Source: 3107 sp001483205
Lineage (GTDB): Bacteria > Pseudomonadota > Alphaproteobacteria > Rhodobacterales > Rhodobacteraceae
Assembly: GCA_964291375.2 (NCBI GenBank)
Contig: OZ219809.1
Location: 2,356,001-2,420,000 of the forward strand
Direction: 5' to 3'
Length of the DNA stretch: 64,000 nucleotides
This document shows, in pieces, positions 50,388 to 57,906 of the stretch (positions are counted from its first letter, which is position 1; each line of letters starts with the position of its first letter). The notes under the pieces were generated by a model. That model saw only the letters and a list, made by a program, of their open reading frames with translations, did not search any database and was not told where the DNA came from. The translations under genes were made by a program, and so were the position numbers.

Positions 50388-50855
50388 ATGAGAGCTTTTG
50401 ACCTTTCCCCCCTCTACCGCGCATCCGTCGGGTTCGACCAGATGGCCGACCTCATGGACAGGATGCTCGCGAATGACGTTGGCAAGGCGTCCTATCCCCC
50501 CTATGACATTGAGAAAACCGCCGATGACACCTATCGCATCTCGATTGCCGTCGCCGGGTTTTCCGATGATGACCTTTCGGTCGAGGTCCGGGATCAGTCG
50601 CTGATCGTCGTGGCCCGGAAGAAAGAGGACAGCAAGGACGGGGGCCGCGCCTTTCTGCATCGCGGCATTGCCACGCGGGCGTTCGAGCGCCGCTTTCACC
50701 TGGCCGATCATGTGCGGGTGACCGGGGCCGACCATGTGGACGGGATGCTGCATATTGACCTTGTGCGCGAGGTGCCCGAGGCGCTGAAGCCGCGCCGGAT
50801 CGCCATCACCAATGGCCGGACTGTCGAGGCCAAAGTGCTGGAAACGGCAGCCTGA
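50388..50855 (+). CDS. Hsp20/IbpA-family small heat-shock protein
   Basis: A 155-residue alpha-crystallin-type chaperone that holds unfolding proteins. The N-terminus FDLSPLYRASVGFDQMADLMDRML is IbpA-like (N-terminal segment split over residues 3-26), the core has YRISIAVAGFSDDDLSVEV, and the C-terminal strand is ALKPRRIAI. A strong AAAGGAGGATG ribosome site lies just before the ATG. It is followed by a perfect terminator. The 130-base leader may be thermoregulated but this was not shown. Confidence 0.94.
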   Translation: MRAFDLSPLYRASVGFDQMADLMDRMLANDVGKASYPPYDIEKTADDTYRISIAVAGFSDDDLSVEVRDQSLIVVARKKEDSKDGGRAFLHRGIATRAFERRFHLADHVRVTGADHVDGMLHIDLVREVPEALKPRRIAITNGRTVEAKVLETAA

Positions 50856-50921
50856 CGGCCCGCCCGTGGCCCGTGTGCGTAACCGTGACTGTGCTCGGAC
50901 CCCGGGCCGAACCCCCAACAG

Positions 50922-50946
50922 AGGCGCGCCGCCCGGCGCGCCTTTT
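50922..50946 (+). terminator. intrinsic terminator of hsp20
   Basis: A perfect 10-bp inverted repeat AGGCGCGCCG-CC-CGGCGCGCCT followed by TTTCCC, 67 bases after the hsp20 stop. Confidence 0.8.
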
Positions 50947-51011
50947 CCCGTGGTGCGGCCTTTGCATATTGACCGCGCCGGAACAACGCCATGGCCAGAG
51001 GACAACCGCCG

Positions 51012-51749
51012 GTGACAAGGCCGTTTCTCATCCTTCAGCTCCGCCCCGAAACCCAGGCGTCCGACGATGAATTTCACGCCATTCTGGAAAAGGGTGGGCT
51101 GAGCGGGGACCGGGCGCATCGTATCCGGCTGGACCAGACCCCGGCCATTGGCGATGTGCGGCTTGAAGACTATTCAGGGGTCATCGTCGGCGGCGGGCCG
51201 GGCTGTGTCAGCGACGCGCCGGACGAGAAAACCCCCATCGAGCAACAGATTGAGGATGCGGTCATGGCGCTGATGCCCGCCATCACCGCGCGGGATTTTC
51301 CGTTCCTCGGCTGTTGCTACGGGATCGGCATTCTCGGCCATCATCTGGGCGGCATGGTCAGCAAGGCACGTTACGGCGAACCCGTGGGCGTGTCCGGGTG
51401 TCGCCTGACCGCAGAGGGTGCGCGTGATCCGCTGCTGGCCGGGGTCAGACCGGCGTTTCAGGCGTTTGTCGGCCACAAGGAAGCGTTGCAGGCGCTGCCC
51501 CGTGGTTGCGCGCATCTGGTCAGCTCTGCCGCCTGCCCGTATCAGATGATCCGGTTTGGCCGGAACGTCTATGCCACCCAGTTTCACCCCGAAGCCGATG
51601 CCGCCGTTTTCGAGGTGCGGATCAACACTTATCGCCACGCGGGTTATTTCCCGCCACAGGACGCCGCGCGGCTGATCAACATGTGCCGGGCCGCCGATGT
51701 GGACATGCCGGAGCGCATCCTGCGGAATTTCGTCGCCCGCTACGGGTGA
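51012..51749 (+). CDS. class I glutamine amidotransferase-like protein
   Basis: A 245-residue stand-alone amidotransferase of the GMP-synthase-like group. The nucleophile Cys lies in FPFLGCCYGIGILGHHLGG, and the His-Glu pair in YATQFHPEAD. Such proteins release ammonia from glutamine for an unknown partner or hydrolyse gamma-glutamyl compounds. GTG at 51012 is chosen because AGAGGA lies eight bases upstream; an in-frame ATG at 50991 without a ribosome site is the alternative. No partner synthetase adjoins it. Confidence 0.86.
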   Translation: MTRPFLILQLRPETQASDDEFHAILEKGGLSGDRAHRIRLDQTPAIGDVRLEDYSGVIVGGGPGCVSDAPDEKTPIEQQIEDAVMALMPAITARDFPFLGCCYGIGILGHHLGGMVSKARYGEPVGVSGCRLTAEGARDPLLAGVRPAFQAFVGHKEALQALPRGCAHLVSSAACPYQMIRFGRNVYATQFHPEADAAVFEVRINTYRHAGYFPPQDAARLINMCRAADVDMPERILRNFVARYG

Positions 51750-51791
51750 GGACGGGGGCGTGGCGCGCGCTCCCCATGAAAAGCCCCGGCC

Positions 51792-53330
51792 TCAGTGCCG
51801 CAGGTGGATATTGAACCGGGCGCGCAGCGCTTCCTCGACCCCGGCGGGAAACCTGACCGATGACGGCTCTGACAGGATCGCCTCTTTCCGCGCCTTCGCG
51901 CTTTCGATCAGATCGGGGCGGCCCCTTTCATCCCACTCCTTGGGCGAACTGCGGTCCCCGAGAGTCGGATACACATATTCCGTCTGCATCAGCGCCAGCG
52001 TTTGCTCCGTGCCCAGATAATGCCCCGGACCCTCAAGACAGGTGGCGCGGATCGTCTCCAGGCTCACATTGTCCTCGGTCACCTCAATGCCGCGCACGCA
52101 CCGCATGGCCTGTCCCAGCAGGTCATCGCCCAGAATCAGGCTCTCCAGACAGAACCCGAGCAGCGAGGCGTGCATCCCGGCGGCTTCGTAAACCATGTTC
52201 AGCCCGGCAAGCCCGGCCATCACGTTCGAGGTCGCCTGCTCCCACCCCGCCTGCATATTCGGCAGCTTGGCGTCGGCAATCCCGGCGGCGGCCCCCCCCG
52301 GTATGTCATAGAACCCGTGCATCTGCGCGCAGGCCGCCGTCAGCAGCGCCTGCTCGCCCGAACCACCCGACATCGCCCCGGTGCGCAGGTCAGACACGAA
52401 CGGCCAGGTGCCGAAGATCGCCGGATGACCGGGCCGGATCGCGTTCACATAGACAAGCCCGGCAAGGCATTCGGCCACCGCCTGCACCACGGCCCCGGCA
52501 ATCGGGGCGGGCGCAGTGGCCCCCGCCTGCCCGGCGGACAGCAACAGCACCGGCATCCCGCCCAGGATACATTTCTCCATCACCTCGCAGCTTTCGGTGG
52601 CGAATTTCATCGGCGGCACAACGAAACAGTTGGAGTTAGAGACAAATGGCCGGGCGCGCCATGCGGCTTCCCCCCCCGCCATCATGTGCAGCATCTCAAA
52701 GGCATCCTCTATCCAGCTCGGTTCGGTGAAAGAGGTGCCCACATGCTTGGTGGTTCCCGAACAACAGGCATAGAGCGTGTTCAGGTCCATTTCCCGGTTG
52801 TCGGTGATGTCGCGCGCCACCATCGGGCGTTGCAGAAAATGGATATTGTCGAGCCGCTCGGCGATGCGCGCGGCGTCGTGCAAATCCTGCAAGGTGCTGT
52901 CGCGATAGGTTCCGGTTTCAATATCAACCAGATGCACCGCCGCGCCCGCAGTGCCGTAATGGACCCGCGCGCCGGACAGTTCCATGTCGAATTTCGCGTC
53001 CCTGCCGAACAGGGTGATCGAGCGGTTGGCGCGGGCGATGGTATCCTCGATCAGCGCCCGCGGGAAATGCAGACGGCCATCGTCGCCGAGGATTGCCCCG
53101 GCAGCGGTCATGTAGTCGATACCCGATTGCGGTGCATCGGCAAGGCCGATTTGCTCAAGCGCGGCGAGGGCGGCCTCGTGGATGCGTTTCATTCCGGCCT
53201 CTGACAGGGGCCGGTAGGCTCCGCCGGAAAGACCGGCGCGCACCGGGCGCAGGTTTTCGGCCAGGGGCGCGGCGCGGTCGGCGCGGCGGGCGGCGCGTCC
53301 GCCGGAGCGGCGGGATTGGGGTTTGCTCAT
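51792..53330 (-). CDS. MttB-family trimethylamine methyltransferase-like protein
   Basis: A 512-residue TIM-barrel protein of the trimethylamine:corrinoid methyltransferase family. It contains LSEAGMKRIHEAALAALEQI, the block RPMVARDITDNREMDLNTLY and the glycine-rich PGGAAAGIADAKLPNMQAGW. The reading frame has no in-frame amber at the pyrrolysine position, so it is a non-pyrrolysine homolog. Characterised ones act on glycine betaine or other quaternary amines. No corrinoid protein is encoded beside it. The first 35 residues are Arg/Ala-rich and variable. Confidence 0.88.
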   Translation of the reverse strand: MSKPQSRRSGGRAARRADRAAPLAENLRPVRAGLSGGAYRPLSEAGMKRIHEAALAALEQIGLADAPQSGIDYMTAAGAILGDDGRLHFPRALIEDTIARANRSITLFGRDAKFDMELSGARVHYGTAGAAVHLVDIETGTYRDSTLQDLHDAARIAERLDNIHFLQRPMVARDITDNREMDLNTLYACCSGTTKHVGTSFTEPSWIEDAFEMLHMMAGGEAAWRARPFVSNSNCFVVPPMKFATESCEVMEKCILGGMPVLLLSAGQAGATAPAPIAGAVVQAVAECLAGLVYVNAIRPGHPAIFGTWPFVSDLRTGAMSGGSGEQALLTAACAQMHGFYDIPGGAAAGIADAKLPNMQAGWEQATSNVMAGLAGLNMVYEAAGMHASLLGFCLESLILGDDLLGQAMRCVRGIEVTEDNVSLETIRATCLEGPGHYLGTEQTLALMQTEYVYPTLGDRSSPKEWDERGRPDLIESAKARKEAILSEPSSVRFPAGVEEALRARFNIHLRH

Positions 53331-53585
53331 TGTTCTGATCTGTCCGGTATGCAGGGGGCGGCTGTGAAAGGGGCGGCAGGGATGACGGCGTTAACCGCGC
53401 CACGGCCGCCCGCGCGCGGCCCGCCCGCGCCCGGCCCCTATCGTGCGCACGATCAGGTCGATTTTCCAGCCCTCATCACGCATGTGCGCTCTCCGGATCG
53501 TTATGAATAGGTGACGCAGAAAACGGGCCTTGTCCAGCGTTTTTCCGCCCGGTCTTGTTTTTTTGGTAACCACGGGGGGAAAACA

Positions 53586-53610
53586 ACGGGCCGCCCCCGT
53601 GAAGGCCCGT
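53586..53610 (-). terminator. intrinsic terminator of the EcoRV-like operon
   Basis: On the minus strand ACGGGCC and GGCCCGT enclose an 11-base loop and are followed by TGTTTTCCCC. It lies 17 bases after the methyltransferase stop. Confidence 0.7.
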
Positions 53611-53626
53611 GTTATTATAGCACCGG

Positions 53627-54556
53627 TCAGGTGACCATCCCGGCGCGCTTTTCACGGCTTTCAGCGTTCGGCGGAACGGGCAGTGCGCTTTCAAAGTCCA
53701 ACCCGGAAATTGCTTGGGCGCTTTTCGCCGGAAAATTCACAAGCAGAGCTTCCAGAACAGCGTTCCGGTTGCTTTCCCTCGCGCCGACATGATAGAAATG
53801 TTCCCTCACGAGGATCGAGCACTCGCCCCAGACGGACAAAGCGTAATCATTCACCCGATATCGGTTTTTGAGCCAGGTCGAGAGGATGAAACGGGCTTGC
53901 GATTTTCTGAGCAGGTCGCGCAACCGCCGCTCTTCGGTTTCGGACCAGGAGTCGAAATAATCGACATGTCGCCCCATATAGGGGGGGTCACAATAGATCA
54001 GGTCGTCTTGACCGGTTTCCCCCAGGGTTTGCACAAATTCCTGCCGTCTGAACTCATAATCCCCCTTGCCGATCACATCTGAGACTGCTTCTATCTGGTT
54101 ACAGATTTTCGTGATCAGAGCTGGCGCGAACCGCTTGGGCTTGCGGCAAAAGGGAACATTGAAGAAGCCGCTTTTGTTGAAGCGCATCATGCCGTTGAAG
54201 CAGGATCGGCTCAGAAAGAGAAAGTCGAAGGGATTGCCCTCTGCGTTGAAGCGATCCCGGACCGTGTAGTAATGCGCACCATTTGTATCCGACAGCCTGT
54301 TGCCTTCAGCAGTCAGAAAACGGCGGGCCTTTTGCGGTGTAACATCTCCCTTCTGAATCGCCTTGTAGAAAGCAATCAGGTGCGGGTTGCTGTCACACAG
54401 CAGGGCCTTTGCTGGCTGAATGTTGAAGGCAACAACGCCTGTTCCCATGAACGGCTCCACCCAACGACCAAAGGATACGCCTTGGCTGCATTCCCTGATC
54501 CAGTGAACGAGCTTTGTCTTGATACCCTGGGATTTGATCGGCGGAACGATTGTCAT
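53627..54556 (-). CDS. DNA adenine methyltransferase, D12 class (EcoRV-like M)
   Basis: A 309-residue Dam-like N6-adenine methyltransferase. The SAM-binding motif is EPFMGTGVVAFN (34-45), the segment SRSCFNGMMRFNKSGFFNVP is typical of the D12 class, and the catalytic motif is DPPY at 190-193. M.EcoRV is of the same class and methylates the first A of GATATC. The ATG overlaps the stop of the EcoRV-like endonuclease gene (ATGA), so the methylase is translated after the nuclease. It should protect host DNA from that enzyme. Confidence 0.92.
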   Translation of the reverse strand: MTIVPPIKSQGIKTKLVHWIRECSQGVSFGRWVEPFMGTGVVAFNIQPAKALLCDSNPHLIAFYKAIQKGDVTPQKARRFLTAEGNRLSDTNGAHYYTVRDRFNAEGNPFDFLFLSRSCFNGMMRFNKSGFFNVPFCRKPKRFAPALITKICNQIEAVSDVIGKGDYEFRRQEFVQTLGETGQDDLIYCDPPYMGRHVDYFDSWSETEERRLRDLLRKSQARFILSTWLKNRYRVNDYALSVWGECSILVREHFYHVGARESNRNAVLEALLVNFPAKSAQAISGLDFESALPVPPNAESREKRAGMVT

Positions 54557-55398
54557 GGCATCCTCTTTTTGGGCATGGGCTTGTTGATGAGAGATGTATC
54601 CATCCCCTTGAATTCAAGAAATTCTGCCAGCTTGGTGAGTTTCTTGAATGTTCCCGGCTTTCGGGAATCGGGCACCTGTAGAACACCCTGATTGATCCAG
54701 TATTCATCGAAGGTGCCCTCTCCGAGTCTGGCGAAGACGCCGTTGCCCGAGAGGATGTCAGGTATGTAGCTGATGCTGCCGATGTTTGCGGTATTGCCGC
54801 TGCCGCTTCGGTCGCTTGCTATCTTCCACTTTTCTTCCACGAAGAAATGCAGGTCGGCGATAACGGAAATGATTGAAGGGAGTTCTGAGACGCTGCGTAT
54901 CTCTGTTTCAGCGATGTCTGTCGAAAGGGCGCGGGAATACAGGATGCCAAGGGTTATGTGCGCCTTGTAATCGCCATATGGAAACTGGACGTTCTTTGTG
55001 CTGCTACGGTTGCGGAAATACTCGCCGTGTGATCCAAGGGTGAAACCGTTGCAAAAGCCCTTGTAATCACCCAGCCGGTATGTCGTTTTGATGTCCACGG
55101 CAAATTTCACGGAAGGATCGGACTTTTTGACAAATGAAAGATCAGGATACCAGTTTTGCTTTTCCGCGAGAATGATTTCATACCCGATGTTTTCCGCGAA
55201 TTTGCGAAATTTCGGGAAGAGTTGAATTTCCAGAATCTTTGAAATGATCTTCGTATCCGAAGATATGGTGTAAATATTGCGGGTGATGTCGATGAAGCCT
55301 TTGACGGACCAATCCCCACTATTCGTTGACACGTCTTTGGTCAGAGTCACACTCAACTTCCTCAAATTTTCCAGGAACTCCGCTTTTTCGCGATCCAT
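54553..55398 (-). CDS. type II restriction endonuclease, EcoRV-like
   Basis: A 281-residue endonuclease that resembles EcoRV (from memory of that sequence) along much of its length. Counterparts of all four active-site residues are visible: E57 (KILEIQLF), D86 (QNWYPD), D102 and K104 (VDIKTTYR). The recognition loop GSGNTANIGS (198-207) matches the EcoRV R-loop except for one residue, and the Q-loop Gln is kept (EKQNWYPD). Specificity for GATATC is therefore predicted. The C-terminus is about 35 residues longer than EcoRV. It is first in the operon, upstream of its methylase. It is less GC-rich than its neighbours, suggesting acquisition. Confidence 0.92.
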   Translation of the reverse strand: MDREKAEFLENLRKLSVTLTKDVSTNSGDWSVKGFIDITRNIYTISSDTKIISKILEIQLFPKFRKFAENIGYEIILAEKQNWYPDLSFVKKSDPSVKFAVDIKTTYRLGDYKGFCNGFTLGSHGEYFRNRSSTKNVQFPYGDYKAHITLGILYSRALSTDIAETEIRSVSELPSIISVIADLHFFVEEKWKIASDRSGSGNTANIGSISYIPDILSGNGVFARLGEGTFDEYWINQGVLQVPDSRKPGTFKKLTKLAEFLEFKGMDTSLINKPMPKKRMP

Positions 55399-55482
55399 GT
55401 CGTACCTGCTTTCATTCAGGGGTGGTTATCGGGAATTTTGCCAGCCTGCCGAAGAGATTACCCTGTCGTGTCGTGCAATCAC

Positions 55483-56313
55483 CTATCTCCTCGCCCGGCG
55501 GTCCGGCAGGGTCAGGCCCGAGACCTGCTCGGCAACCGGTGCCGTCGCCAGCGGGTGGGTATCGGCGCGATAGTCCACCGACCGGCGATACTCCTGCCAT
55601 TCCCCGTGACGATAGACCTCAAGGGCGGAAAAATTCGCCTTATAGTCCATCTTGACGCTGCCGGGGATCCAGTATCCCAGATAGACATGGGGCAGGCCCG
55701 CCTCGCGCGCGATCTCGACATGATCAAGGATCACATAGGTGCCGAGTGACAGCCGCCCGTGCTCGGTGGCATAGAAGGAATAGACCATCGACAGACCGTC
55801 ATCGAGCACATCGGTCAGGCAGACGGCCAGCAGCTCGGCCTCTGTGCCGTCCTCACCGGGCAGCCAATACTCGATCAGCCGGGTGCGGATCGGGGTTTCC
55901 TCCACCATCGACGCGAACTCGAAAATATCCATATCCGCCATGCCGCCATTGATATGCCGGGCGTCCAGATAATCCCGGAACAGGGCATAGTGTTCCTCGG
56001 TGGCCCAGGAAGAGCTGACCTCGCGCCTGATGTCGCGCGTGCGGCGCAAGACCCGGCGCTGGCTTTTTGAGGGCGTGAAATCGGCGATGCGGATACGCGC
56101 CGACAGACAGGCCGTGCATTCCGGACAGGACGGGCGGTAGAGCACATTCTGCGACCGCCTGAACCCCTGTTTGGAGAGCGCATCGCTCAGCCGTTCGGCG
56201 TCGTCCCCCTGCAAAGAGGTGAACAGCTTTCGCTCCATCCGGCCCTTGAGGTAGGGGCAGGGCTGGGGGGCAGTCACATAGAACTGCGGGGCGATGGGAA
56301 GCGAATGGCGCAT
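55483..56313 (-). CDS. bpt: aspartate/glutamate leucyltransferase
   Basis: A 276-residue Bpt, which transfers Leu from leucyl-tRNA to N-terminal Asp or Glu and so marks proteins for ClpAP. N-terminal cysteine motifs CPYLKGRMERKLF and RPSCPECTACLSARI are present, and the GNAT-like core has YSFYATEHGRLSLGTYVILD and YLGYWIPGSVKMDYKANF. Length is normal for the family. The strand is the same as the restriction genes but the gap is 84 bases. Confidence 0.94.
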   Translation of the reverse strand: MRHSLPIAPQFYVTAPQPCPYLKGRMERKLFTSLQGDDAERLSDALSKQGFRRSQNVLYRPSCPECTACLSARIRIADFTPSKSQRRVLRRTRDIRREVSSSWATEEHYALFRDYLDARHINGGMADMDIFEFASMVEETPIRTRLIEYWLPGEDGTEAELLAVCLTDVLDDGLSMVYSFYATEHGRLSLGTYVILDHVEIAREAGLPHVYLGYWIPGSVKMDYKANFSALEVYRHGEWQEYRRSVDYRADTHPLATAPVAEQVSGLTLPDRRARR

Positions 56314-56374
56314 GTCCGAACCTGTCAGGTGTCTGGAAAGAGCCTAGCAACGGAATTGCGTTCCGCCAATATCT

Positions 56375-56416
56375 TTTACGTCCGGTTAGGGGGTGTTTAC
56401 GTTCGGTTAGGGGGTT
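56375..56416. repeat. two-copy 21-bp tandem repeat upstream of bpt
   Basis: TTTACGTCCGGTTAGGGGGTG at 56375-56395 (21 bp; key core CGGTTAGGGGG) and a second copy at 56396-56416 differing at two positions. It lies 62 bases upstream of the bpt start and might hold a regulator site or be a slippage product. Confidence 0.7.
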
Positions 56417-56479
56417 TGGGGGGCGCGAAACGGCGCGGGCGATGTCCGGGCGGCGGCGGGGGCCGCCCGAACGGGGGGG

Positions 56480-56866
56480 TCAGGCGTCCGCCGCAGGGGG
56501 TTCATCGGTGCGCGTCCGCTTGCTTTCCCCGGCGCGCTCATCCATGAAGCGGTCGAACTCCGATTTGTCCTTCGCCTCGCGCAGGCGGTTGAGGAACGCC
56601 TCGAACTGCTTTTGCTCATCTTTCAGGCGTTTCAGCGTGTCGGCCTTGTAGGCGTCAAAGGCGGAATTGCCGGAAGAGCAGAAGGCGTGGCGGCGGGTGC
56701 AACCGCCACTGAAGATGCGTTTGCTCCAGATCATATAGGCCAGAAGTGCCAGGCCCAGGGGCCAGAAAACGATGAAGCCGACGATCATGGCGATGATCCA
56801 GGCGGCTTTTCCGCGTTCGTCGAGCCAGCTTTCCGCTTGCGAGGGCCAGGTTGCAATGGTGCTCAT
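56480..56866 (-). CDS. DUF2852-like membrane protein
   Basis: A 128-residue protein. One or two hydrophobic segments span residues about 22-47 (AWIIAMIVGFIVFWPLGLAL), followed by SKRIFSGGC and a charged, helical tail rich in Lys/Glu (ADTLKRLKDEQKQFEAFLNR). This layout and the WPLGLALL motif match the DUF2852 family of alphaproteobacteria, function unknown. The start follows GGAGAC. Confidence 0.82.
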   Translation of the reverse strand: MSTIATWPSQAESWLDERGKAAWIIAMIVGFIVFWPLGLALLAYMIWSKRIFSGGCTRRHAFCSSGNSAFDAYKADTLKRLKDEQKQFEAFLNRLREAKDKSEFDRFMDERAGESKRTRTDEPPAADA

Positions 56867-57065
56867 GTAGGGTCTCCAATCCGGTTCGGGCTGAGGTGAG
56901 TGCTCCGTGTTTCAACAGATTGGACGCGGGGGGCGGTTTTTCAAGGCCGGATGTAAAATAAGTTTACATTTTTTGGTGGAAGTTTTTAAAATCAAAGAGT
57001 TGCAGCATGGTGTCCGGATTGAATTTCAGCCTGACGCCCGGATTTTGAGTCCAGGTTTTGCTCCT

Positions 57066-57129
57066 GATCCCGCCCGGCGGAACGCCGGGCAGCCGTCTTC
57101 CGGGGGGCCACCCCTTATCCGCGGATAAG
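57066..57129. repeat. repeat fragment with solo CTTATCCGCGGATAAG
   Basis: A fragment of the dispersed element (CGCCCGGCGGAACGCCGGGC) followed by one copy of the 16-bp palindrome at 57114-57129. This joins the two repeat families in one place, between HU and the DUF2852-like gene. Confidence 0.75.
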
Positions 57130-57212
57130 CCGCTGCCCCGCATACCGCCTGCAAACCGCAAAAGGGGCCGCCCCGCAAGACGACCCTCCCTGCGCGGGAA
57201 CGGACGGCAGTA

Positions 57213-57500
57213 TCAGCCGTTCACGCTGTCTTTCAGCGCCTTGGCGATGGTCATTTTCACCACCTTGTCGGCCTCTTTCCTGATCGGCTCTCCGGTTGCG
57301 GGGTTGCGCACCGTGCGCGCCGGGCGCTCGCGACAGTAAATCTTGCCGACGCCGGGCAGGGTGACCGCCCCGCCGTCCGTGACCTCGCGCGTGATGATGT
57401 TCACCACCGCATCCAGCGCGCCGGAGGCGGTCTTTTTGTCGGACCCCATTTCCTCGGCCAAAGCGGCGACGAGATTGGCCTTGGTCATCGCTTTTGTCAT
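57213..57500 (-). CDS. hup: HU-family DNA-binding protein
   Basis: A 95-residue histone-like protein that bends DNA. The start MTKAMTKANLVAALAEEMGS and the DNA-binding arm VTLPGVGKIYCRERPARTVR followed by NPATGEPI are those of HU/IHF proteins. The ATG at 57500 follows GGAGAG. Homodimeric HU is more likely than IHF because no partner gene is present and the arm sequence is HU-like. Confidence 0.93.
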   Translation of the reverse strand: MTKAMTKANLVAALAEEMGSDKKTASGALDAVVNIITREVTDGGAVTLPGVGKIYCRERPARTVRNPATGEPIRKEADKVVKMTIAKALKDSVNG

Positions 57501-57906
57501 CTTCGTGTCTCTCCTCGGTTGATCCGGTTGTGGGTGTTGTCGGGCGCATTTAACGGTATGTGGGGTTAAGACACAATGACTAGTGGTTGTCAGCGCGCAT
57601 TTTTCCTGCATTCTGGCCTTTTTTCAGGGCATTGTTGCTGATCTGTCCCTCTTTGAAACGCCGGAATCGGCGGTTTTCCGCCACATCGGTGTCCCGGTCG
57701 CCGCGCAATCCGCCCCCCAAGGCCGGGCAAGTCAGATGCCACGGGCCTCAAGCCCGGCCTTGGCCACCCCCATGAAGTCGATCACCCCGGCCCCCGGCGG
57801 TTTCTGCGGTAAAGACGATTTCCCCCTGCCCGGCTGTTGCGCACAGGTCTTGTTGAAAAAACACGACACGGGTGCTACTCAGGCAAAACAAGACAGAGCC
57901 GAGCAG
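57501..57906. other. intergenic region between HU and the type III R-M genes
   Basis: Divergent promoter region of about 400 bases. A possible promoter for the R-M operon is TTGTTGAAAAAACACGACAC... before 57907, but the -10 is unclear. A short minus-strand protein-like frame ending VIDFMGVAKAGLEARGI stops at 57732; it may be the tail of a lost gene. Confidence 0.45.

Noticed and set aside
51792..53330. Pyrrolysine-containing MttB
   Set aside because: The frame is open throughout without an internal TAG, so it is a non-pyrrolysine homolog.
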